From Liolophura sinensis (Eukaryota; Mollusca; Polyplacophora; Chitonida; Chitonidae): 60,000 bases of DNA. Below, in pieces: positions 28,601-43,600 of the stretch. The translations under genes and the position numbers were made by a program. Positions within the stretch are counted from its first letter, which is position 1. The number at the start of each line of letters is the position of its first letter. The DNA is taken from assembly GCF_032854445.1 (NCBI RefSeq), contig NC_088295.1, positions 39,049,385 through 39,109,384 of the forward strand, read 5' to 3'. The notes below the pieces were generated by a model. It had not been told where the DNA came from, did not search any database, and saw only the letters and a program-made list of their open reading frames with translations.

Positions 28601-31600
28601 CCAATTCGGAGAAGATGGCATTGTTCAGGCCAAAACCCAATTATCCTAACACTTTCTTGAACCTTGGAAACCTAGAAGAGCAAAGAAGCCGACGGCATAA
28701 AAACAAATGCTTCCATTCTGCCAGACTGGATTAACTATCAATCCATCTCTTGCTCAGAAATTTCAAAATATTACACGCAAAAAGGGACATATGCTCGGAT
28801 AATGATTCTGAAAGCGCTAAGGGCAAGTGGGCAGCCACTGAGCCACAAGAATCCAGTCAGACACACCAAGTTAAAATCACTGGCTGAGAATTTATAATCA
28901 TTAGGCTTTTCTTGTCAAGTGACATTTATTATGCGACGTTTTAATACGAAAAGAAATCCCGACAATGATCACAAATGCCAGCCCGCTGATGGATCAGTTT
29001 TCACAGCCCTTGAATCACAACTAAATAAAAAAGCGACCGAGGCAAAGTAAGGTATTATACAGCTGGGAGGCACTGAGCTTGGAAAACAGCACAAATTTAT
29101 TAAGCACCCTTCGTCCATGTCAGACTCTTCGACAACAGGAGGTAAAAAAGCTCTGCGACTAATGACTGAGCTTTACAATAGAGCCCCTTCGATCCAATCC
29201 AGCCTCAAAAGGCATAGGAATTACATGAGACTATAAATCTGCTGTAACTAGCTCTGAAACCTAGCCGTATTTCCAGATAATAAACCTCTGCTTAAAAACA
29301 CATCAGTATACATCAACTAATTAAACTGCCATGCCACAGAACCAGGCAGCAAATGGGTTCCACTAACAACTCACCTTCAGTTCTTTTTCAGTTGAGAGTT
29401 TTTATACATGTATCCCATAAAGCAGAAAATCACTTGCACCATTTGCTTAAAACAGTAGTCAAAACAACAAAGCCTTAAGCCTTACAGGTGTGTCTTTGTA
29501 TTCAAACTCTTCAAGCATTTTTAAGAAACAAATCCAACAAAAAAAAAAAACACTGAGAAAGTCTCCTGCAGTCAAAAAATGAATTTATGGCACTGTCGTT
29601 ATTCTAAGAAAAAAAAAACCCTGTAGGTTCACGGAGTCTTCAGCTTTAATTTTTTATTCATTTGATTTTCTTGAAGAAACATATGAAAATTAAAAAAATA
29701 CATTCATTTGATGTTCACATGAGCATCCACTTCAGAAATGCTCTCGGGTCGTTGATCTAACGCAGTAAATACATAACCACAAATTCAGCACATTCGGCAT
29801 CACATACTTTCAGCCTGCATTGCAGTGGTCAAGAGGTTACATCACCCTAATAAGCAGGAGACAGGAGTTCAAGCCTGACCATTGACCATTTTATCACTCA
29901 AAATATTAGGATACTCCTTGAAAGCAAGTTTACTGATTTGATGTAAAACAGTACACTGGGCCATCATGTTAAATGTCCTTGGCATGGTGTTCCAGTAAGG
30001 CAGCACAATAATTTATGTATCTACATGTACTCCATACATCTGATTACTGCATTTCAGAAGTACCTTTCGCTTATACAAAACAGGTCTGTTTTATTGGTGG
30101 AGAAATTAAACCAGAGTACCCAGATTAAACCACTTTCCCTCGTCAGGTGTAGGTGCCTGTGATAAATCTCCTGACTTGGAGTTATTTTTTTGATTGGTGT
30201 TTTATGCCATACTCAAGAATAGTGTGTATTTTGCTTATTGTAAATGGTGGCCAGCGTTATGGTTGGAGAAAACTTGGGAGAGCTTGGGGTCCTGATGTTA
30301 AAAGGGGCAGTACTATAAACATGTGAACAGTGAGACAGGACTGTTACAAACATACGCTGAACAAAGCCTTGTGACAGAAATAATGGTGTAAACGACAAAC
30401 AACAGACCCCTACCTGTATGTGATAATGTTCATAGTGCTACAAAGACATAAGCAATGAAAAAGATGCTGGTTGTCATGGCGTCCTAACAATGCTGAATGT
30501 CAGGTACAGTGAGTTCATATGTGCATGTGTTGACATTGCAACCAAAACCTATCCTGAAAATAAGGGATTAGTCACTTAAATCCTGACTGACAGAGTGGAC
30601 CTTGTGCTTCAAATGCCTAACAGGTGTACACACATTGTAACGTCGAGCTTGGGGTTATCACCTGACTTCACTCGACGGCTGGTATCTCCACATTACACCC
30701 AGGCCCTGATCACGCTAGTTCCTAATGTAATAACCCGCTGTCTCCGGGGATCGCGTCCAGCGATGTATTCCCAGCAAATGGGGCGTGTCACAACCTAGTA
30801 TAAATCAGTGACACTGTAAATTGTGTTACATCGCCATCTTCCCAGAGCAACATTGTTTTCATCCCGTGCATAACATTATTTTCCAGTGAGTGCGTTTCTA
30901 AAACACCATTATATTTTCCAATGACTGCATTCCTAGGACACCATCATGTTTATTTGGGTGTGTCCATATTCATTTGTTCCTGTGCTCTTGGCATGAAATA
31001 ACAATCTAGGACCCTGAGAACAGGACACATTAACATGCGACATGTATGAACTTTTCATATACTTACCATCAATGGTGAGGTACAATTCTGGCTCTAGAGT
31101 AGACTAACACAAAGTGGATTTGTAAAATTTTCAAGTTCTGAAATATGTAAATTTTCTCCATACAAACTTTCACTTCAAAAAATTTTTGTGTAAACTTTCA
31201 TTACGATGATACAATGATTTGTTTATAAATGTAAAACTGAAACTGAAATGATTCTGATTAAAGATTTTGTTAGATAATCACCCCAAATCTAACGAAGCCA
31301 GATTATAAAGAATGGCTATACTCACGCATCCTTGATCAACAGACAGTAGACAAAAACCAGGTTCAGTTTACGGCATTGAAAAGATTTCAATAAAAACACT
31401 AAATTTATGAATGAATGGTTACTCAAGGAAAAAATCCATTCCAGGACGACAGAAAAAATTAACACTTAATTGCAAACACATGAACATTTAATCTGATTAA
31501 ATCTTGAATGAAACAATGAGCCTGTAGACAACACTAGAATGCCAGAACCAACGCTCAGACCTGCAGAACTGACAGCCACATGAAGCATGACTATGATGTG

Positions 31601-34600
31601 ACAATTTTGCTTGGAAGATGGCAAACACTCTTAAAGGTAGTCTCAAGAAACCTGAAGATAAACATAAATGTTTAATGACCGTAGAAACTCAATAGGTGCC
31701 TGGGGAGGAAAGAAGGTGGGAGATTCATGGGCACAACACAGGCTTGCTGGCAATATTGAGCTCATCCAGAATAAATCCTAGGTGATAAAATGTGTTCCTA
31801 TGTGCTTTGCTCTTTACTGCCTGCCCCAAACCCCCAGACCTCTTGACATAAGACACCCAGGGATTTAGTCAAATAGGCTAACAGATGGCTCATTGACCAC
31901 ATACTCTTAAAAGTCTTTTATTACCGCCAGAAAGCAGATTTATCCCCCCACTCAGACTATTGCTACTTAAACAGGCACTGAAGTCTAAGACAACCCAGTC
32001 ATCTTTACCCACTCCTCTCCCTGATTCCTTATAACCCAGGACTACTCAGAATGTGGGAGACAGTTAATGGTGATCGGAAACAAGCTTTTTGTTTAAAGAA
32101 AGAGAAAAAAAGAAGAAGAAAAAGAGCAAAAGTACTCCCTTGTTGCGTTCAGTTTAAGTCCATTTATACATAAAGTTGCTGTCTTTTCTAATCCCATATC
32201 TCCATGACAACATGTAACACCACCTTGATGCCATCTGCCATCAATAAGGCTTTCCATACCACCACACCTGATGAATATTTTACTTGATTGTTTATATCTG
32301 GAAGGTATCAATGTTAGAAAGATAACAGGTACAATACCTGCTGCCACAGAGATGCAGTTGGTAAAACTAGGCTGATTACATTAAGACTATAACATTAACA
32401 AAATAATGAAACATTTGACAGTTGAACATTTAGAACTGTTGGTTTTTCTTTACTTCTGACAACTGTTTGTAACCACTGCTAACAGAGTCCTCCATCCACC
32501 TACACATCCATGAGTGTGTAGTCAGTTCTTTCTAGCTTTGTTTTGGTCAACTACATTGTACAGTGTGTAGTAATGAGACAGGGGTTCCACGGACTCACTG
32601 ATTGGTAGGAGGAATCTTGGCAGGACATACATCTATGTCAGTTCTCCTACCACAACAACTTGCACATCAAGATCTGGAGGGAAATTCTTTGCCCTTAATT
32701 TACCCATATCTGTGATGCCGTGATCTGCATATACTATACAGGCATATATGCTAAAATTCACACAAATCTGTGCAGCTTAAGCACAACTACTTTTGGCATT
32801 ACTTAAGTCAAGAAATTAACTTTAAACTGACAAATGAATAGGCCTCCAATAAAAACAAAGCTGTTTGGTCAGATAAGGTCAACATGTACTCCATATACCA
32901 GGTACATATAAGGGGGCAGGGTGGGGGGTGCAAAAGTGAAGGGAAGACGAGAAAAAAAACCCCATCTAAATGTAGTCATGAAAAATGACACCTATATAAC
33001 ACATGCTCATCTGAAATATACTGGGCCCAGTCCTCAATCAATACAATTTTGGCACAAGGGGATAAAAATAGTTATGTAATTTTCAATTTCCTAAAATTCT
33101 AAGAAAAGCATTCCCATGCCTATACATATCAGCAATGGCTGTAAAATATACCTTTTTGTGTTTTAACCTTTAAGCATATATTTATTCCCTAATAAAGGAT
33201 AGTTTTGTACTTATCATGGGTATCGAAAATATCGCATCTTTATTCAATAAAATTAAAATTTTATTTTATTCTTTCATGCTTTGGACATTTATCGTAGTCA
33301 AACATGGTCAAAACAAATTTCTGAGACTCCATGTAGTTCATTCTGGAAAAATTTGCCAGTATTAAAACATGGCTTCATGAATGCTGATCACACACACACA
33401 AGCACCTGTTTATGTAGAGATAGGCTGACAGGATTTAATACAGCCTGGTTTCTTTGAGCACCAGAGCACTCTAACATGGACCAGGCTTTGATCAGTGGAA
33501 TCTAGGGACAGTTCAAAGAAATCAGGAAGTGTTGGCAAGAGGGGATAGGATCCAGGGCTGATCTCTCAGAAGATTTGGCTGATAAACATGAGAATAGCAC
33601 CTGTATCCTGGGCAGTGCACAACCTGATTCCCAACCCACAGCCATTTTCTCAGATCTGCCCAGGCCATTAGCACATCCCACACTTACACGCCATCACATC
33701 AAACAACCACTTCTGTTTCTACTGCTTTAATTTCTTTCCGAAGCTGGCCATCGATTCAGCGGTAACTGGTAACTTTGTCTTAAGCTCTCTGTTTTGAGGC
33801 TCACATCCTGACGCAGCGTTCAGCAGGACGGTAGGAAATATGAAAGCTTAGTACCCTACAGATAATTCTGATTTTTGTCCATTGTTCTTTATGCATGGAT
33901 AAGCCAGCTGTTATACAAGGATTACCAAACCAGTTTAGTAGTTGCCCTTGCCATGGCAACAAGCAAAACAGGTCACTTCAAATGGATATCTCAGCAATCA
34001 GTTTTACTGGCCATATAGAAGTCCTGTCTCTGCCAAATGTATTATGGTAAATATTTTTTAGTTTACTGTATTTCACCTAGAGTACAGTGTTCTTTAATGT
34101 CGCACTGTGCTTGATTCTGTTTGAGTCATCCACAGAGTAGGCTTATTTACGAGGTTTTTTTGAAGAATTAATTTCTTATCAACATCAAATGTATCATTTT
34201 AATGCCTTCTGAAAGTGCATTTTTCTACACACCTAAACTTTAGGTTACACTTATACTTATACATCACTTACTCTAATTCTTCAAACCTTTTCAAATGTTT
34301 GCAAAGTGTTTATTCAAGCATACTCTGAAGGCATTATTCTGTATAGGCTGATAAAACTATGTTTTCTTCGAAGCCCTGAAATTGACCAGCCCAACCGATG
34401 TAGATTTGTCTGCAAAATCAAAGTGACAAGGTGCATTAATTGCACTGAAGTTGCTCTTAAATATGCGAAAAGATGGACGAATTATGAAATACTCACTATG
34501 TTTTTTTTCCTTCAAAATTATTTTTGTTTACTGTTGTAACATGGACTAACTTTAAACTTTCTTTTAACATTGGGAAGAGGGACATTCTCACGCTCCAGGA

Positions 34601-37600
34601 AATCTGGGAAATGAAAATGAGAATATTACCGCTAAATATGCATGTCAGTTTCTCTCAAGTCAATACAGCTACCCTCGCCTTTATTATTGTTTTCATATCT
34701 CTTCTTTCCAGACTTCCACTTTCTGGGAGCGTTGAGAGAGACGCCTGACCAGTCATCTTCACGGAAGATTAGAGTGGATAATAAAGGTTGCCAGACAATG
34801 GGGCCATCACGTCAATTGTGGGTGAAATCCAAAAGTGGAATCAAGGCCAGCCTCTACTCTTAATTAAATACTGGAACAGGGACTCTAGTTCTGGATTAAG
34901 AATCGGGCAGACAATTTCCGGGCACAGCGCACAGACAGGATCTACCGACGACTAACATCAAGCAGATTCCACGCAGCCTCTCTTTCAGCTTTGACAGCAC
35001 TAACTCAACAGATCACGCTTAAAGATAGACGACGGTCTTGATACCACTTTGGTCCCAGTTCAGAATGTCACAACGGAGTAATTCACCTGAGGTCATGTCT
35101 AACACGATCAATCCGTGTCAGTCAGCAGACACTCCCTGATCCTCCTCTGTGGTCCACAGCCACGTACCCACCAGCTGACATATCTCCAGTCACTTGGTCC
35201 ATTAGTCACTCGCTTGGGGAGCATCTGAGGGGACCTAATCGTTTTACAGCCTTATCGAGACTTTATTATTGCAGCTGCTGTGTGGGATGACAGGCAGGTG
35301 TCATGTCACTCGGAAAGTCACTGCTTTATAAGCAAAAGTTCAACAAACTGTAACAGCATACGAGAATCACAGTGTCCTCATCTCATGTGTTACAAGATAT
35401 TTGGTGTGGAAGTATACCAGAAATATCCCCAAGTTAATTTTCGAGGAACATTTTCTTCTTGGGAAAATATTACCTGTTGGTCAAATTACACTGGCTAGTT
35501 CAAGGTACCAGTGTATTGATGGTTTTTACCAACTTCTAGAGAAGACCAAAGGTAATTTGAAGACATTTTATATCCTATTGGTTTGTGTTTCAATTTAATT
35601 TTACTCAGTTGTTTGGCTTGTACTGGAAACCATCCCTTGTGCAAACTGGCATCAGAAGTTTCTCCTTGGCGTCTGATCACTTATGTCGATTAAACTGACA
35701 GTCATATCGTCTGAGACTTCATTAAAAAAACATGCTTCTTGAAAAAAAAAAGAGTTCATTTTGCTTTGCAGAGTTCTTTTTCAAGCTAAAAGTAATTAGC
35801 CTTAAAAACATTTTCTTTAGGACCTATTTGCTGGAATGCTGCATTTATTGGCAGTAGGAAAATGGAAGAATGATCACATGATCAAAAGATGTGTGTTTAC
35901 CAAAAAAGGGGGAAAAATAAGCTCTGATCATAAACTGTCGGCATAAGCCATCCATTCTCCCTACAACTGACAGGCAATAAGCAATTACCTTGGATTCCCA
36001 AAACGCAAAAATTGCTTCATCTAATGCTGTAGAAGCCAGCACTCTCTGGAATGAGGTAATTTCATGTAATGGTGATGGAATACCACTTAACAACATTGTG
36101 ACGGTAATATCTATAATGATAGACAGCGGCAATGTATAATTTTCAATACCATTCCTATTTCTTTCTGTCTACTGGTTGCAGATACAGACTTACATCCGAC
36201 TCTTGCTGAACACCAGCTCGTTCAGGGATAACCATCCTCTACTCCAGGAGTACCTTGTTATGGAGGTGAGCAGACAATACCGCTTACATGTAATCTACAA
36301 CATTCATTCCTCATCACAACCAGTTTAATTGTCCAGTAACTCCTGGGATTTGTATAGCTAAATAAATTAGTAGATGGTTGGGCAATATCAACGGCAATGG
36401 TTGTAGAATGGCCAGAATAACATAAATGGTAGATACATGTATCAAAGTGACTTTGAGCAAGTTTTGGAGAATTGGTCAAAAAACTGTAACATAACTGTTA
36501 GAATACATGTACATACTCTATAAAGGATACAATTAACAGTGTTATTTTATAAATACACTGGTAAAATGACACATTACCATCAAACACAAAGTTAGAGTAG
36601 CAACCACCAAAAGTACCAATATTTGTTTTGGGGTATATTTATGTTTTTAGTATAAAAAATAAGTATAATTTTTACTTATGCTTCTGAAAGGCTTAAAAAT
36701 CCTGTCTACAAACATTCTGATTTGAGCTTCATACACGGCTTTTCCTTTTATTTTAATACATATCTTACTTAATTACTTACTTACACATTTGCATTCAATC
36801 ATTTTATGATGTAGTGGAAAATAACGATAGCAAATTATAAACAAATGATGAATGAATATAAAGTATTGGTCGAGAACTTCAGATCCATTTGGCAGGTCTA
36901 GTTGGAAATGAAGTTACCCTAAATGATCACAAATTTCGTCCATGCCTAACTTTCTCATTTTTCCAGATTCTGAGAGTTCTATCGAGTTTTGCGTGTTTTG
37001 AGGTTTGCTTGGAACATGTGATGACAATCTACTGGAAAACTTTAAGTTTCAGCACCAGAAAAAAGACTTTGTGTAATCTATTTGCCTCTAAAAATGCACT
37101 TTTTGTTGGATGAAATTTTAGGTCATATAAAGTATATATAATCAAATCCAATAATCACCCTAAAAATACTGTATTAACTCAAACAGAAGTTCAAAAAGTA
37201 ATTCTTTGACATCTTTACATACCTTATATCCTCAAACTATATGTAAAGACAACTATGGTGTCTCAGCATATAAATTCCATGGTTTTGTTTCAAATCAGAA
37301 TTGTCGTTCAGTTTCACATCAAGCAAGAGCTTGTTTACAACTCAAACTCTTCCGATCTCAATCATCATTTTTGAAACAAATCCATGGTATGATATACCGA
37401 TGTCAGTTCTAGAATCCTTTTTCTTCTTTCTCTAATTTCACGGTACAATTAGATGGAGCAAAATAAATCAACTTTTGCCAGAATTGTAGGCACCAAATTT
37501 GATCCATTCCTTGTAAAGTGGATCAGATAAAAGTCATAAAAGCTAAAATGCATATGGTAAGGGTCTAGAATGTACTTCCAGAGTGTATATAATGATACTT

Positions 37601-40600
37601 TATTAGACTTATTATGGTTTAATATGTAACATGAAAGACTACTGCATAGAAAATAAGACCAAATGTGCGTTGACCGTTGGCAAATGGTCACACGTAACCA
37701 GTGAAATATGTGATAAAACACCCTAACATGTGTGTAACATATGGACAATAAATACATCAAAACAGGACATATTTTAAAGAACCTACCTTAATACATAAGT
37801 ACAAAACTGTGTGCATACATTTAGATCATCAAAAGTATTTATTACCTGCTAAATGCAAAGGCATTTACAACATGAAACAAGTTTTTCCTCATTTTATGTA
37901 ATTCTAATCAACAAATATGAATATCCAAAAACAAGAACATAAGGACCTTCAGAGATTTTCACAGAGACATGGTTTCACAAACTTTCACCTAAAGGCTTTT
38001 CATAATTTGGTCTTCTCAACTATATTTAAAACAATGACATACAATCATCATGGAAAACAAACATCACATAAAATGCAGGAAACTGTAGAACTGTTTGTCT
38101 TCCACACTATAATTATACTTATTTATTTATTTATACCCAAAATCACCATGTCAAAAAACTTAGATGTATTAACAAGGCTATCAAAGAGCTCTCCAGTGTT
38201 GGAGACAAGTAAACACAAAACTTCAGCTCAATACATAAATAACATGAACTTTGTAATTTACCATAACATACATGCCTGGCACCAACGATGGAACATCCTC
38301 TTCATGTTTACTGTGCTCTAAATGCAGGTAAAGCCTGAATTAAATACATGCAGTATTTTTGGAGAAACATTTACCTTCACTTTTATTCTTACATACAGGA
38401 GGCTAAATCATGAATGTTGTAGTTTATGGTAATTAATTTGCACATCGTGCATCGACAGTGACCCCCCCCCCCCCCCAACCTCTTGTTATTGGGCTATACA
38501 TGTGTGCAAAATCTGAGCTCGATACAAGAAGCACTTTTTAAGATACCACTCCTTTCACCTTAACACTGCCTGCCTTGTAATTGGACGCTCACACCTGGAA
38601 TATGGCAAAAGCTATGCCTGCATGTACAAGCTGATATGAAAATCAGATTTTGTGGGTTAATACACTGTAAGTCCTTTTCATGGTTTTGTTTCGAATCAGA
38701 CTTGCCAATTAGTTTCACATCAAGCCAGAGCTTGTTTACAGCTCAAACTCTTCCGATCTCACTCATCATTTTTGAAACAAATCCATGATACATGTACCAA
38801 TTAATTTCTGTAAGTACTAAAATTATTTTCAATTTAAGCCACAATTAAATTGTGTAAAATGAGTCAAATTCTGAGAGGAATGGAGGAAATGATGGATTCA
38901 TTGTAAAGTGGACTACAAATCAAATAAAATACAATATGTACAGTAAGGATATACTTTTGGTATACAGTATACAAAATAATCCTATGTTAAACCAAAAAAA
39001 AATATATGGTTCAAAAATACGTAAATCAATACAGGACATATTTTATGGAGCCTGCATGATTTATGTCAATAAAAGTATTTGCTGCATGAAAACTAAAACA
39101 GGCACAGGCAATCACAAAGGAACCGTGAATGTTTTATCCCTTTTTTCATGTCACAATGTAATCCACGAAGAGAAATATTCACACGAGACATGGTTTGGAA
39201 ATTCTAGATACTGACGATTCTCCTAAATAAGTTGTCTTGAAAATTTAAAAACACTGACGATCTTGTCAAAGAAAAGAACTATGATGTCACAAATGATGCC
39301 AGAGCCCACAGAAATTCATACTAACTGTAAATGTAGTCTTATTTGTTTGTACCCCAGTCATCAGGTCAAGAAGATAAGAAAATCATATTTAAAAATTAAC
39401 AGAAGTTTTTCTTTGACATATTTCGTACCTTATATTCCCAAACTATATGTAAAGACAACTATGGTGTCTCAGTCCAAAAATTCCATGGTTTTGTTTCAAA
39501 TCAGAATTGTCGTTCAGTTTCACATCAAGCAAGAGCTTGTTTACAACTCAAACTCTTCCGATCTCAATCATCATTTTTGAAACAATACACATGTAACTGT
39601 GATATGTCCTTGGTGTCAGTACTGGAGCATTTTTCTATATCAATTTTTTTAAATACATGTAGATTAAATTTTGAGAATGGTGAAATAATGATGCTTTCTT
39701 TGTAATGCAGACCAAAAATCATACAAGCTATAAAGGTATGTAAAATATGGTTCTACATCCATAATGTTATCGTCTTACGTCAGACAAAGAGTGATTCATT
39801 TATATTTATTTGATTTATTTATTTGATTGCTTTGATTGACGCCGCACTCAAGAATATTTCAGTTATAGGGCCAGCATTATGGTGGCAGGAAACTGTACAA
39901 AGCCCTGGGGAAATGATTTATAACAAAATTTTGAAGCAATACATGACTTATTCTATTCAATCCATGTTTATGCATGCATGTATATGTATGTTTAAAATTG
40001 TTGATATGCATATACATCAAAGTTTAAGTCCATACTCTATAATATAATATAATATAATATAATATAATATAATATAATATAATATAATATAATATAATAT
40101 AATATAATAATATAATATAATATAATATAATATAATAAAACATGATATAATATAACATAGTACATAAGACCACTCTCCCTTTCATTACATGAAACACTGT
40201 TCTCCATATAAGGAAGGTGTGAATATTAACTATCTCATATTTTTAAAATTTTTATTTTGTTTTGGCATATGCAAATGAGTTTTTACACAGTGGTATCTTA
40301 CCCCATGTAATGACAAAAGCTGAACTGGCCACTGTTCTCAAGCAGAAGAAAATGTCATCATAAAGGCTGACATAAACAAATGTCATCATAAAGGCTGACA
40401 TAAACAAATGTCATCATAAAGGCTGACATAAATATAGGCCACATATCTTAGGCTGAATTTCAGAACACTAAACTTGTCATACATTAAAAAATGACAAATA
40501 TTTCAAGATGCCACAGAAAATCCCTTTTTCATGCCAGTGATGAAAGGTATCTTTGTTGGTACCCAATTCATCATGCCATTAAAACAAGAAAATCATGTTT

Positions 40601-43600
40601 TAAATTGGATGAATTAAGAAATTACAACAGCTTGAAGTCACTTCAGTGACATTTCACCCCTTTTTACATTAGCAAAGGAAAATTCATCTATGTTTCAAAT
40701 CAGAATTGTCAGTTTAGTTTCACATCAAGCCAAAGCTGGTTTACAACTCAAACTCTTCCGATTCAATCATCATTTTTGAAACAATAACCATGTTACATGT
40801 GCAAAATATATTATTTTCGACCTCATTATTTCAACTAAAATCACATAACAGAGACATAATCAAGGGGTGAGTGAGTGCTTGGGGTTTAATTGGGGTCATT
40901 TTGAGACGCCTTACCGAAGGCCAGTAAGATGCTCTGCCCGAGACATTATACTAATACAGGTCAACCAATCGTTGCAATATCCCCTTCATGCTGAACGCTA
41001 AGTGAGCAAGTTACAACTACCTCTTTGAAGAGACATAATTAAAGGAAACATTGACAAAAAAACATTCAAACGTCACCCAGTTTTACAGAAATAATTATGA
41101 CGGTAGCGCAGGTAACATTTTATAGCAGGATTTATATTTTTATCAAAGAGAGACAGATAACTTGGAGAACAGAGCTTTCTTGATTTCCTTTCATCATTTT
41201 TTCACTTGTAGTCCTTTCTCGCCAGGGATTCGATGCCAAACATATAGTAACTGGACAATGATAACAATTAGCCCTACACTTAGATGTTACAAACAGGCAA
41301 GAAATAATAGACATTTCAGCTGATAATTGCCACAGAAACAGTGGTAGTGTTTTCATAGAGCTGGACCCATATCTCAACCCCTGGCCTTTAATAGAATACA
41401 CTTCATCAGATCTGAAGAGTGCAATATTAATGATCTAAAAATGTCTTTCAGGGAAAACAAATTTAGCTGAATACTTCCTTTTTCATAATTCAAAACCATA
41501 TTCTAGCATGTGACTTTATTACCGTAAGGAAAGGAAGAGCTGATTGCTTTACTTGTAATTTCCTCTGAAATGTGGGCCAACAGGATGTATACATTAAGAC
41601 ATGTATTTATGATCCAAACACGGTAGAAAGACAACTTGAAAATATTACCCTAAGTGACCTAAAATTTCATTCACAAAAGTGCATTTTTAGAGGCAAATAA
41701 ATGTCACAGAATATTATTTTTGGTGCTGAAACTTAGTTTTCCAGAACATCATCCTATGTTCCAGGAGGCCTCTGTGGCTCAGTTGGTTAGCGCACTAGCG
41801 CAGTGTAATGACAGAGCAGTCTCTCACCAATGAGGGTCGCTGTGAGTCCAAGTCCAGCTCATGCTGGCTTCCTCTCCGGCCATACGTGGGAAGGTTTGTC
41901 AGCAACCTGCGGATGGTCGTGGGTTTCCTCCGGGCTCTGCCCGGTTTCCTCCCACCATAATGCTGGCCGTCGTCGTATAAGTGAAATATTCTTGAGTATG
42001 GCGTAAAACACCAATCAAATAAATAAATAAATAAATAAATCCTATGTTCCAAGCAAGCTCAAAAAAACTTTTCTAAAATCAATAGACCTCTCAGAATCAG
42101 GAAATATGGGTAAGTTAGTGATGAACGAAATTTATGGTCAATATTCCCTGAAAATGTACAATGTAGACACTGTCTCCAAAATGTTACTGACTCAGAGATT
42201 ATTTTGAAAGAAGACCTCCCATATTTTAAATACACGTATGTAAGGCAAACCAAAATGCAGGCAATAAAAAAGTCCAAAGCCTAAAGACATAACAACCATT
42301 CTCAAAAGAAAACAGTATGAACTTGGGAAACGTTCAAAATTTGAGAAACATAGTGTACAGTCCAACCACCAATTGTTACTTATATCAGATAATCTATATT
42401 GTATATTTTCCTAGTGTATGGCATTCAAATTACGCCTTGCCATGTGCTGCAAACTTAAGTATGTTACTTAAAATTACTGTTAGTTCATTCTTTACTTCAT
42501 GCAATTGTACAGCAATGCCATCCATATATTACAATTTGTACTAAATGTAGCAGGACCACAGGCTGCAATCTGTACTACATGTAGCAGCACTACAGGCTGC
42601 AATCTGTACTACATGTAGCAGGACCACAGGCTGAAATCTGTACTACACGTAGCAGGACCACAGGCTGCAATCTGTACTACACGTAGCAGGACCACAGGCT
42701 GCAATGTGTACTACACGTAGCAGGACCACAGGATGCAATGTGTACTACATGTAGCAGGACCACAGGCTGCAATCTGTACTACATGTAGCAGGACCACAGG
42801 CTGCAATCTGTACTACATGTAGCAGGACCACAGGCTGCAATCTGTACAACATGTAGCAGGACCACAGGATGCAATCTGTACTACATGTAGCAGGACCACA
42901 GGCTACAATCTGTCCATGTAACTCCAATATAGTATGTCAGTCAACACGCACATTTTGCTTCTTTACAGTTTGAACTGTTCTCTTATTGCAGAAGAGTTCC
43001 TTTTCTCATGTTTTTATATATCGGGAACCTCCATTAGACACAGGAAACATACTCCATATGAGGTTTCTGAAAACCACCACGATTTACTTTTACCCCTTCT
43101 CAGTAGCACTGTGTGCGAGTCTGGCATAACAGGAGACAGGATTTGTCTCAGTTGTTATCACATTAGGAGATCACACAACAATGTCACTGGCTTTATAAAC
43201 AAAATGCAGTTTTGCCCGAGACGTGATTTATGTGTCGCCAGCGACAGATGAGATTATTGTTTTGCCTTTCACCACCAAAATCACGTGATCTATGGGTGGA
43301 CACGTGGAAATTTTGAGTCCTGTGACTGTAAGGGGCTTGTGTTTACATGTACATAAAACCAATCTGTAGGACTACAATTTCATCTGATGAGAATCGATTA
43401 AATATTAAGTAATCATGTTTACGGAATATGGGCACAAGTTGATAATTCTTTCAATTTACACTAGAATGAACATTTTAGTTGCAGTGGTGCAAAGGCACCT
43501 GTGTAGGTGTCACTTTGATCGCAATTTGACATCTTCACCTCATCTGCTGGTAGACCTAGTTTGCAAATATGGATTGGCGGTGTGCTAAATTGTGTTACAG

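Larger units (their letters stand above)
37100..40800 (+). repeat. degenerate tandem array of ~0.8-1.4 kb units around the 98-bp element
   Basis: Besides the 98-bp cores, blocks recur in the same order. Examples are ACAGGACATATTTT (near 37765 and 39033), GAGACATGGTTT (37968 and 39186), ATGTAAAGACAACTATGG (37239 and 39449) and CATTGTAAAGTGGA-like strings (near 37515 and 38900). The flanks are clearly more diverged than the cores. No coding potential is seen; the 134-codon frame at 37917-38321 has no recognisable protein feature. Confidence 0.65.

Noticed and set aside
29820-29885. tRNA-like stretch (TGGTCAAGAGG and GGAGTTCAAGCC)
   Set aside because: Both boxes are roughly placed but no acceptor or anticodon stem forms; probably an old SINE relic, too weak to list.
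34306-34539. 77-codon frame
   Set aside because: Belongs to dispersed repeat D, which has a second, non-open copy at 57715-57905.
37917-38321. 134-codon open frame on the plus strand
   Set aside because: Lies in the degenerate repeat array, has no domain, signal or composition typical of coding sequence.
38461-38478. C-run, with others at 10741-10757 and 4561-4576
   Set aside because: Simple homopolymers with no link to any feature.
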